A stretch of 12,994 nt of DNA, taken from contig JAUUZX010000007.1 in the NCBI GenBank assembly GCA_030592025.1, positions 1 to 12,994 on the forward strand, in the 5' to 3' direction. Made by a program: the position numbers and the translations under genes. Below the pieces are notes generated by a model that saw nothing but the letters and a program-made list of their open reading frames with translations, made no database searches and was not told where the DNA came from. This stretch comes from a bacterium. GTDB taxonomy: Bacteria; Krumholzibacteriota; Krumholzibacteria; LZORAL124-64-63. Each line of letters opens with the position of its first letter. Within the stretch, counting starts at the first letter, position 1. This document shows positions 7,303 to 12,994 of the stretch, piece after piece.

Positions 7303-7857
7303 CTAGTGATGGTGCGCATGCTCCGCCGCCGAGGCGTCCGCGAGCACGACCATGCTGCGCAGCCCGACCAGGGCGCAGATCACTTCGTCGATCTCATCCT
7401 GTCCGTAGTTCAGATTCTGCATCGCGACGATCATGTCGCCCCCGGCCGACATGAAATCGGCGTTGGTGAGCTCCAGGTGGGCGTGGGACTCGGGGAGGCT
7501 GGGACCGTCGTACACGGACGGGCCGCCCATGCCCGAGATCATGAACAGCGCCACCCGCTCGGCCACCTTGTCGCCGTCGGTGCCTTCGAGCAGGTGCTTG
7601 ATCTCGTCGTTCTGCAGATGGATGCGCACGAGCTCGCGGGTCAGGGCGTGGATGCCGTCCTCCCTGCCGAGGCGCTCGTAGAGGGTCTCGGCACTGTGGC
7701 GCGCCATGCGGGCGTCGGCGTTGGCGGCGCACATGGCTTCGAGACCGGCGACCTGGGCATCGGCGTCGGGCGCTTCGGCTGCGGTTTCGGCGACGGCGGT
7801 GGTGGCGCCGAGGGCGAGGGTGAGGGTGAGGGTGGTGATGAGTAGGATGGTGCGCAT
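7303..7857 (-). CDS. Exported group I-like truncated haemoglobin, 184 aa
   Basis: A heme-binding truncated globin sent out of the cytoplasm. Signal peptide 1-23 (MRTILLITTLTLTLALGATT, then AVA). After a linker (24-55) the globin fold runs from ETLYERLGREDG (57-68) to about 172, with the family's MGGPSVYDG (110-118) and SHAHLELTNADF (124-135). By my manual alignment to M. tuberculosis trHbN, His125 is the proximal heme ligand (trHbN His81). The distal positions Tyr-B10, Leu-E7 and Gln-E11 correspond to Val77, Val98 and Val102, an unusually apolar pocket. The C-terminus is histidine-rich (EHAHHH), possibly metal-binding. The start is ATG 7857 with GGAGGG 6-7 bases upstream; an in-frame ATG at 7932 would bury the signal peptide. 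Role unknown: gas binding, NO chemistry, heme carriage or sensing in the periplasm are possible. Most truncated globins are cytoplasmic, so the signal peptide is notable. Confidence 0.87.
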   Translation of the reverse strand: MRTILLITTLTLTLALGATTAVAETAAEAPDADAQVAGLEAMCAANADARMARHSAETLYERLGREDGIHALTRELVRIHLQNDEIKHLLEGTDGDKVAERVALFMISGMGGPSVYDGPSLPESHAHLELTNADFMSAGGDMIVAMQNLNYGQDEIDEVICALVGLRSMVVLADASAAEHAHHH

Positions 7858-7967
7858 TGGATTCCCTCCACAAAGTTGTTCTTGGTGCCGTGCCGGGGGG
7901 TGGTCCCTAGGGGAGTCTGAAATGACAAACAAGAGGGATCCATGTATTTAGGGGCACGAGGAGGAGG

Positions 7968-7996
7968 AATTTATCATGAATGTGGCATATACACAA
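7968..7996 (-). promoter_or_regulatory. Weak candidate promoter for the truncated haemoglobin gene
   Basis: On the minus strand TTGTGT (7996-7991) and TAAATT (7973-7968) are separated by 17 bases, within a locally A+T-rich patch. The −35 match is only three of six and the −10 four of six. A TGTG-N7-CACA dyad (7981-7995) overlaps it and could be a CRP/FNR-family-like site, but half-sites of 4 bases are weak evidence. Confidence 0.22.
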
Positions 7997-8057
7997 CAAA
8001 AAAGATCCTGTATATGGTGAATACATTGTGCCGATGTCCGACCAGGCAGGCTGATGC

Positions 8058-9392
8058 TCAGCGCACGAATTCCTCGAGGCACCCCGCCGGCAACGGCCCC
8101 TCAGCAATCTCACCGTCCTGCTGGGCGCGCCGAATCTGCTCAACGGCGTCGGCGGTGTCGATGTACCGGACACGGTAACAGGTCCCTCCGCCCGTGACCA
8201 CCAGCAGGCGCGTTCCGCCGCTACGCCTGTTGGCGAAGCCGCGGATGGCCTGCTCGACGCACTGCGGACCCTCCGGGCAATCATCCGTCGCACCGAACAC
8301 GAATTCATTCACCGCCAGGGTGCCGTCGGGCAGGTACCTCATGAGGACCTCATCGACCCATTGCCCCGCCACGTACAGGAGCTGGGAGCGCTTGAGCTTG
8401 GCGTGGAACAGCGAATCCCCCGAGTCGGGCACGTCGAACGTCGTTTCCGGCGCGTAGCCCACGTTGCGCCCCACCCAGGCGCCGTCGATCTGATGGGGTC
8501 CGGCGCTGCGCCGCGAGACCGCGGGGTACATCAGGCTCAAGCTGTGTTCGCCGCTTACCAGGCGCCGGGTCATGGTGACGATGGTGCCCCGCACCGCGCC
8601 ACCGGCCGGCAGCCGGACCAGCCACGTGGGGTCCAGGGGCGAGTCTCTGTCCACCATGCCAAGTCGCTGGTGGAAGGCGCCGCGGAATTCCGCGTGGTAA
8701 CCGTTGAACCCGGGCACCATGAGGTTGGGGTCGAGCACGAGCAGGTCGTCGGGGCCGTCGTTGGTCAGGACCACATCGCAGGCAACGGTCAGGGCCGGCG
8801 GACCTTCCGTTACGGCGACCCGAATACTCTCGATGATGACCCCCAGTTCGCCACCGCTGCTCAGCCCATGGGCGAGCAGGGTCGAGGTGAGGCAGGGCGG
8901 CAGTTGGGAGTAGCCTGCGAAGAGGGGCGCCATGCCCAGGACGTCCCGAGGTGCAAGGCGCAGATCGAGACCTCCGAGGCGGAGCCCGGGCGGACTGAAC
9001 GAGGACACGACCGACACGTAGGACCCGAGCACGCACGGCTCCCCGTCCGCCACAACGACGAACGCCTTGTACGGTATGGGGGGGAAGGGGTCGCCCACGA
9101 GGGCCGGATCGAAACGGCCCAGCACGGTGTCCCGGTCCGTGCGCAGGATCAATTGGTGGGCCGACAGGTCCCAGGTCAGGATGTCGTCATCGGTGAGCCA
9201 GGGCTCGGCCTCGTAGGCGATACCCGTCGGGTTGCCGCTCCGGGGCCATGCCGACGGGGCCATCTTGTCCGTCACGGTGTGGAAGGAGATGGCGGGCGGG
9301 GTCTCGTTGTCGGCGCGGGATCGGTGGGGCGCGGCCACGAGCAGGATGGTGACGAACAAGAACAGGCAGGGTCGCACGAGGTGGGCCTTCAT
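8058..9392 (-). CDS. Secreted protein of unknown function, 444 aa
   Basis: I cannot assign a family. Signal peptide about 1-28 (MKAHLVRPCLFLFVTILLVA, then APHRSRA). The N-terminal third contains LTDDDILTWDLSAHQLIL and, further on, FVVVADGEPCVLGSYVSV; these read as a compact α/β domain that I believe recurs in other secreted proteins but cannot name. The middle is β-rich ('VACDVVLTNDGPDDLLVLDP'). The C-terminal quarter holds four cysteines (DDCPEGPQC, GGTCYRV, PAGCLEE) that could form two disulfides. No catalytic signature is visible. The start is ATG 9392 with GAGGAG 4 bases upstream; an in-frame ATG at 9407 has no ribosome site. A large hairpin precedes it, so it is probably transcribed separately from the peptidase gene upstream. 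A weak 5-bp hairpin then T6 on the minus strand (about 8025-7997) may end its transcript. Confidence 0.8.
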   Translation of the reverse strand: MKAHLVRPCLFLFVTILLVAAPHRSRADNETPPAISFHTVTDKMAPSAWPRSGNPTGIAYEAEPWLTDDDILTWDLSAHQLILRTDRDTVLGRFDPALVGDPFPPIPYKAFVVVADGEPCVLGSYVSVVSSFSPPGLRLGGLDLRLAPRDVLGMAPLFAGYSQLPPCLTSTLLAHGLSSGGELGVIIESIRVAVTEGPPALTVACDVVLTNDGPDDLLVLDPNLMVPGFNGYHAEFRGAFHQRLGMVDRDSPLDPTWLVRLPAGGAVRGTIVTMTRRLVSGEHSLSLMYPAVSRRSAGPHQIDGAWVGRNVGYAPETTFDVPDSGDSLFHAKLKRSQLLYVAGQWVDEVLMRYLPDGTLAVNEFVFGATDDCPEGPQCVEQAIRGFANRRSGGTRLLVVTGGGTCYRVRYIDTADAVEQIRRAQQDGEIAEGPLPAGCLEEFVR

Positions 9393-9445
9393 GTCGCTCC
9401 TCGTCATGCTGGGGATTGCTGAATTTTCGATATCAGTTCTGCCTA

Positions 9446-9480
9446 CCCCTCCGGGGAGGAAGAGTTCCTCCCGGGAGGGG
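9446..9480. terminator. Long near-perfect hairpin downstream of the S9 peptidase gene
   Basis: The arms CCCCTCCGGGGAGGAA (9446-9461) and TTCCTCCCGGGAGGGG (9465-9480) pair at 15 of 16 positions around a 3-base loop GAG. It starts 27 bases after the peptidase stop codon (minus strand) and ends about 55 bases before the ATG of the next gene. There is no T-run, so it may act as a factor-assisted terminator or 3'-end stabiliser. The right arm contains a perfect 12-bp palindrome, CCTCCCGGGAGG. Confidence 0.6.
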
Positions 9481-9506
9481 CCGCGGATCCCCGTCGGGCA
9501 ATCGCC

Positions 9507-12047
9507 CTAGTCCTCTTCGGGGTACAATCCCTCCCACCAGCCATCCCGGTCCTTCAGGTGCTTCGCGAAGAACGCCAGGATCGTGTCATTCCAGATGACT
9601 CTCTGCCCATGGTCGATGACCCAGTGGTCCTGCCCCTGGATCTGCACGTACTCCACCTCTCGGCCCAGCAGCTTGAGCGCCGTGAACAGCTGGTCGCTCT
9701 CGCCCACGGGCACGTTGGTGTCGCTGTCCCCGTGGACCATCAGCAGCGGCGTGGTGATCTTGTCGGCGTGGAAGAGGGCGCTCTGCTCCACGTACAGGTC
9801 CCGGTCGGTCCAGGGGAAGGCGTCGGCCAGGGCGCGGGCGCCGTAGGCGTAGCCCCACAGGCCCTCGCCCCAGTAGCTCGAGATGGACGAGATGCCCGCG
9901 TGGCTCACCGCGGCGGCGAAGAGGTCCGTCCGGGTGATGACGTACTCGGTGAGGAAGCCGCCGTAGCTGGCGCCGATGCAGCCCACGGCATCCGTGTCGG
10001 CGTAGGGGTGGGCGGCCAGGAAGGCCTTCGTTCCCTCGATGACCTCCATGGCGGTGATCCGACCCCAGTCGTTGACGTGCCGCGCCGACATCTCCTGGCC
10101 GTAGCCCGTGGCGCCCGACGGTTCGGGCACGTACACGAGGTAGCCCTGGGCCGCCCACACGTTCTTGGGGTAGCGGCCGCCGAAGTCCACGGTGACGGGG
10201 CTGGTGCCGCCGTAGTAGTAGACGATGACGGGGTAGGTCTCGGCGGCGTCGAAGCCGGGGGGGTAGTAGATGCGACCGTCCAGCATCTCGCCGTTGGGGA
10301 GTTCGGCCTGCCACATCTCCACATTCCCGAGGGTGACGTCGGCCCACTCCTGCACGCCCGGGTCATGGAGCAACTCGAAGCGGTTCTTCTTCAGGTTGAT
10401 CGCGTGCACCCGGTTGGGCGTGGTGGCGCTCGTGCCCCGGACCACGGCGGTGCGACCGTCCACGGGCAGGGCGATCTGGTTGGTGTAGCCGAAGCCCGTG
10501 TCGATTTTTTCCCAGCCCTTGCCGGTCTTCAGTCGGTAGATGTTGCTGAACTGGGTGTCCGTGCAGCGGGCGTAGATCATGCCGTCGGCGCGGCACCACC
10601 GGGACCAGCCCACGGCCGGCGTGAAGTCGACGGTGATGGCCTCGGGGGTGCGGTCGTTCAGGTTCCACAGGTAGAGCTGGCCACCGTAGTCGTTGGCCTG
10701 GACACCTTCGGGCAGGTTCCGGCCCAGGCCGTCGAAGGCCGAGGGCGAGCCCTGCAGCAACAACGTCCGGCCGTCGGGGCTGAACTCGGCGCCGCCGATC
10801 CAGGGGTCGTCCAGGAGCTTCTCGACCGACAAGTCGGCCAGGTCCATCATCCACATCTCGCTGGTGAAGTAGGGGCGGGCCGAGAGGTCCTCCTCGCTGA
10901 GGAAGAACAGCATGCTCGTGCCGTCAGGCGCGATGCGCCAGCTGCCGGGGCTCAACGGGCCGGCGGTCAGGCGCCGCTGGGTGCCGTCGGCCACGAAGGC
11001 CTGCACCAGGTGGCTGCGGTTCCGGTACCAGGGCTGACGGTCGGCCGGGCTGGTGACGCGCTTCACCTTGCGGTCGTCGTCCTCGGCCTCGGTGGTCACG
11101 GCGTAGACGATGAACGCGCCGTCGGGGGACCAGGCCCAGCCGCCCATATCGGCCACATCCTCCAGCACGGGTTCGACGCTCTGCTCGGCCAGATCGTGGA
11201 GCCAGATGGTGGTCTTCTCGTCGGTGGTCGTGCTCCAGGAGATGCGGTTGCCCGTTTCCAGCCAGCGGAGGCCGGTGGGCGTGCCGTCGCCGCGCCACAG
11301 GGCCACGAGGGCGCCCTTCCGGGTGTCGCGGATCTCCAGCCAGCTCTCCTTGTGCTCGGCGTCCCGGTGCTCGCTCAGGGACAGGGCGGTGAAGGCGCCG
11401 TCCGGCGACAACGCCAGGTTGCCCACCCGGGGGGTGTTGAGCACGAGGCCGATGTTCGTGGTGCGGGTGGAGGACGTGCCCGCCTCGAGGGTGCCGTCGC
11501 CCGCGGCTTCGTCCGGGGTCACGGTCAGCGCCAGGGCCCAACCCTCCTGCTCGCCGGCTTCGTAGAGGCTGCGCAGGACCACCAGGTGCTTGCCGACCTC
11601 CAGCTTCAGGTCGGCGGTGAGGGTGTCGTCCCCGGCCTCGCTCAGCTCCAGGTCGGCGCCATCGAGCACCGCCTTCGTGCCGTGGGGGGTGAGTACGGTC
11701 AACTGCGCCGTCTGGTAGCGGTCGGTCGTGACGTAGAACGCCGTCCAGGCCACGGCGGTGCTGTCGGCCGGAACTTCCCAACTGCCGGGGGCCGCCTCGG
11801 TCCACCGGTCGCCCGCGGCGGGTCGCCCACGACCGGGCATGGCCACCTGCTCCTCCAGCAACGCAGCCGGTTCGATCCCCGCCTTCTTCGCGTCGTGGAA
11901 GGCGGGCATGTGGAGGGTCGTCACGCCGGTCATGAGCACCTGCTCGATGACAACGGGCGCGGGGGTCGGCTCATCCGCGATCGCAGTGGCGGTGCAGGTG
12001 GCACAGATGGCAAGCAGCAGGACGAGGCTGACGGCGAAGGGGCGCAT
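9507..12047 (-). CDS. Secreted S9-family (prolyl oligopeptidase-like) serine peptidase, 846 aa
   Basis: An exported serine peptidase that would cleave short peptides, with a β-propeller gating access to an α/β-hydrolase domain (known for family S9). Signal peptide about 1-24 (MRPFAVSLVLLLAICATCTA). Residues 26-185 form a separate β-rich domain with W-x-A-F-Y and VGKHLVVLRSLY, not part of the usual S9 core. The propeller runs about 195-560, with repeated SPDG motifs (LALSPDGAF, WSPDGAF, EFSPDGRTL). The hydrolase domain holds the catalytic triad: Ser694 in GASYGG, Asp776 in HGDSDTNVP and His808 in GQDHW, all present and in the expected order and spacing, so it should be active. At 846 residues it is longer than typical S9 enzymes because of the N-terminal domain. 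The start is ATG 12047 with GGAGG 4 bases upstream; an in-frame ATG at 12077 is rejected. It is probably monocistronic: a hairpin follows and the upstream gene diverges. Confidence 0.93.
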   Translation of the reverse strand: MRPFAVSLVLLLAICATCTATAIADEPTPAPVVIEQVLMTGVTTLHMPAFHDAKKAGIEPAALLEEQVAMPGRGRPAAGDRWTEAAPGSWEVPADSTAVAWTAFYVTTDRYQTAQLTVLTPHGTKAVLDGADLELSEAGDDTLTADLKLEVGKHLVVLRSLYEAGEQEGWALALTVTPDEAAGDGTLEAGTSSTRTTNIGLVLNTPRVGNLALSPDGAFTALSLSEHRDAEHKESWLEIRDTRKGALVALWRGDGTPTGLRWLETGNRISWSTTTDEKTTIWLHDLAEQSVEPVLEDVADMGGWAWSPDGAFIVYAVTTEAEDDDRKVKRVTSPADRQPWYRNRSHLVQAFVADGTQRRLTAGPLSPGSWRIAPDGTSMLFFLSEEDLSARPYFTSEMWMMDLADLSVEKLLDDPWIGGAEFSPDGRTLLLQGSPSAFDGLGRNLPEGVQANDYGGQLYLWNLNDRTPEAITVDFTPAVGWSRWCRADGMIYARCTDTQFSNIYRLKTGKGWEKIDTGFGYTNQIALPVDGRTAVVRGTSATTPNRVHAINLKKNRFELLHDPGVQEWADVTLGNVEMWQAELPNGEMLDGRIYYPPGFDAAETYPVIVYYYGGTSPVTVDFGGRYPKNVWAAQGYLVYVPEPSGATGYGQEMSARHVNDWGRITAMEVIEGTKAFLAAHPYADTDAVGCIGASYGGFLTEYVITRTDLFAAAVSHAGISSISSYWGEGLWGYAYGARALADAFPWTDRDLYVEQSALFHADKITTPLLMVHGDSDTNVPVGESDQLFTALKLLGREVEYVQIQGQDHWVIDHGQRVIWNDTILAFFAKHLKDRDGWWEGLYPEED

Positions 12048-12245
12048 GGTTCCTCCAGAAGGGGATGGGGGCGACACCGGAATCGTTCCCGAACATAAGG
12101 CAGGACCCCGGCCGGGGAAAAGCCCGAATGGTCGTGCCGGCGATCATGGGGCTACGGCGCGGGATTGTTGTGCTCGCCGCCAGGGACCCGGGGTGGCAAT
12201 AGGATGTTGATTTCCCCGGGCACGTCACCCATCCTAGTCCGCGAC

Positions 12246-12857
12246 ATGTTCACCACCAGAAAAATCCGCCGTTACTGGCTCTTTCTCGTGCGCCTGCAGC
12301 GGGAGATCGGATACGACGACTGCATGGGGATGGCGGCTCAGATCGCCTTCTACACCATGCTGGGGTTGTTCCCGTTCCTGATCTTCCTGCTCAGTCTGGT
12401 CAGCACGTTCCCCCTGGGCGACGCCCTGCAGCCCATGCTGCTGGACGCCCTGCGCGAGCAGATGCCCGTGGAAGCGGCCAACTACGTCGTGGGCATCGTC
12501 ATGGACCTGCTGCCCCGGAGCAATCAGGGGCTGCTGAGCTTCGGGTTGCTGGCCTCGTTGTGGGGCGCGTCCATGGCCGTCGGCGCCCTCATCACGACCA
12601 TCAACCGGGCCTACAACATCCGGCCGCGGCGCAGCATGGTCACCCAGAAGGTGCTGTCCATCGTGCTCGTGCTGGTGCTGTCGGGGCTGTGGCTCATGTC
12701 CATGACCATCATCCTGATGGGTCCCCAGGTCACCCAGCGCATCTTCGAATTCGTGGGCCTCGCCAGCGAGACCAACACCTTCTGGACGAGCGTGCGCCTG
12801 CCCATGGCCTTCCTGCTGAACCTGGTGCAAAATCCAAACAGTCTCTACATATTGTAA
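12246..12857 (+). CDS. YihY/BrkB-family inner-membrane protein, C-terminus lost at a sequence junction
   Basis: An integral membrane protein of the YihY/virulence-factor BrkB family (once misnamed RNase BN); its transport role is unproven. Family signatures: AAQIAFYTMLGLFPFLIFLL (first membrane span, residues about 30-53), then SLWGASMAVGALITTINRAY followed by RPRRSMVTQK (loop after the second span), then further spans at about 135-157 and 183 onward. The family is usually near 280-300 residues with six spans. Here the homology stops near residue 195 (…MAFLLNLV), after which the frame reads a foreign QNPNSLYIL and stops at 12857, because the DNA switches to A+T-rich sequence at about 12828. 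The start is uncertain: ATG 12246 gives the expected cytoplasmic N-terminus but no Shine-Dalgarno; ATG 12204 is an alternative with GGTGG upstream. It diverges from the peptidase gene. Confidence 0.8.
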   Translation: MFTTRKIRRYWLFLVRLQREIGYDDCMGMAAQIAFYTMLGLFPFLIFLLSLVSTFPLGDALQPMLLDALREQMPVEAANYVVGIVMDLLPRSNQGLLSFGLLASLWGASMAVGALITTINRAYNIRPRRSMVTQKVLSIVLVLVLSGLWLMSMTIILMGPQVTQRIFEFVGLASETNTFWTSVRLPMAFLLNLVQNPNSLYIL

Positions 12858-12994
12858 ACATATTTAAACGTATGTGCAAACTCCTCAATAGTGGTGGGAG
12901 TTGTGCTTTCTTCGGTTCGCTTTGCTGTGGCTATCTTGCCTTCATTCACTGCTTGAATGAACTCGTTATAATTATCAGCAACATTTTCGGAAGC
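12829..12994. other. A+T-rich segment foreign to the rest of the window
   Basis: From about 12829 to the right edge the G+C content falls to about 40% (61 of the last 154 bases), against 72% in a sampled line of the adjacent gene. The change is abrupt, falls inside the YihY-family gene, and coincides with a switch in coding strand. No inverted repeat, target duplication or transposase is visible at the edge. It is either a chimeric assembly join or inserted DNA. Confidence 0.85.
12845..12994 (-). CDS. C-terminal fragment, probably NmrA/SDR-type NAD(P)-binding oxidoreductase
   Basis: Forty-nine residues and a TAG stop (12847-12845) are visible; the 5' part lies beyond the right edge. The sequence starts ASENVADNYNEFIQAVNEGK, continues ATAKRTEESTTPTTIEEFA and ends TFKYVYNM. 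The 'R-T-x-E-x-T-T-P-T-x-I-E-E-F-A' ending is what I associate with the C-terminus of NmrA-like SDR proteins, often from Bacteroidota; this is recollection without a search. Codon use (GAA, AAT, ACA, ATA) differs sharply from the G/C-ending codons of the rest of the window, supporting a different origin. The coding assignment is likely; the family call is tentative. Confidence 0.55.
   Translation of the reverse strand, partial: ASENVADNYNEFIQAVNEGKIATAKRTEESTTPTTIEEFAHTFKYVYNM

Noticed and set aside
7303..7857. The possibility that the exported globin is a c-type (covalent heme) protein.
   Set aside because: No CxxCH motif is present; the two cysteines (residue 43 and one in VICALVG) are far apart and not next to His125.
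8361..9422. A 353-codon plus-strand frame antisense to the 444-aa secreted protein.
   Set aside because: The minus-strand frame has a signal peptide and a well-placed GAGGAG; the plus frame has neither and has biased antisense composition.
11985..12047. A possible lipoprotein signal (LAIC, then C at residue 18) at the start of the S9 peptidase.
   Set aside because: The residue before Cys15 is Ile, not Gly/Ala/Ser, and the 'CATC' stretch lies before a good type I cleavage region, so a standard signal peptide fits better.
9558..12098. An 846-codon open frame on the plus strand.
   Set aside because: It is the antisense of the S9 peptidase, whose catalytic triad and ribosome site prove the minus strand. 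The plus product lacks any recognisable motif.
12106..12117. The 12-bp palindrome CCCCGGCCGGGG in the gap between the peptidase and YihY-family genes, seen as a possible operator.
   Set aside because: It is a single short G+C palindrome with no second copy or recognised consensus, which is common by chance at this base composition.
12165..12220. TTGTTG at 12165 as a −35 element for the YihY-family gene.
   Set aside because: The position 17 bases downstream is CCGGGG, which cannot serve as a −10, and no alternative spacing gives a usable pair.

Overview
The window is high-GC bacterial DNA (a sampled 60-base line of gene sequence is 72% G+C) carrying almost only genes for exported proteins. 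Seven of the nine coding regions begin with a clear Sec signal peptide. An OmpA-type peptidoglycan-binding domain in the largest protein points to a diderm. Many DUF11-type β-sandwich surface proteins, a secreted S9 peptidase and orphan secreted proteins would suit an uncultured FCB-type lineage (for example Krumholzibacteriota or Eisenbacteria), but that placement is an impression and no marker gene confirms it.

Layout. From 6379 down to the left edge, four minus-strand genes lie head to tail with gaps of 17, 29 and 136 bases. They encode a 333-aa DUF11-type protein, a 160-aa DUF11 protein, a 359-aa DUF11 protein, and a giant protein of more than 1210 residues with DUF11-like, CnaB/SdrD-B-like and OmpA domains; the last runs off the left edge. 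A 9-bp G+C hairpin sits before the giant gene. I read this as one operon for a cell-surface structure anchored by the giant protein. Diverging from it at 6630 is a small secreted orphan protein (plus strand), ending at a strong hairpin that probably serves both strands. Next, on the minus strand, come a secreted truncated haemoglobin with an unusual heme pocket (7303-7857), a secreted 444-aa orphan (8058-9392) and a secreted S9 prolyl-oligopeptidase-family peptidase (9507-12047). A near-perfect 16-bp hairpin lies between the last two.

At the right end, a plus-strand YihY/BrkB-family membrane protein gene (from 12246) is cut off at about 12828, where DNA abruptly becomes about 40% G+C. That last ~165 bases hold the C-terminus of an unrelated gene in the opposite direction, probably an NmrA/SDR-type oxidoreductase. 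This is either a contig chimera or a very recent insertion and should be resolved before interpreting that end.

The points most worth a second look are the DUF11/OmpA surface operon, the exported truncated haemoglobin whose three main distal-pocket positions all appear to be valine, and the right-hand junction. No tRNA, rRNA, CRISPR array, transposase or integrase was seen.
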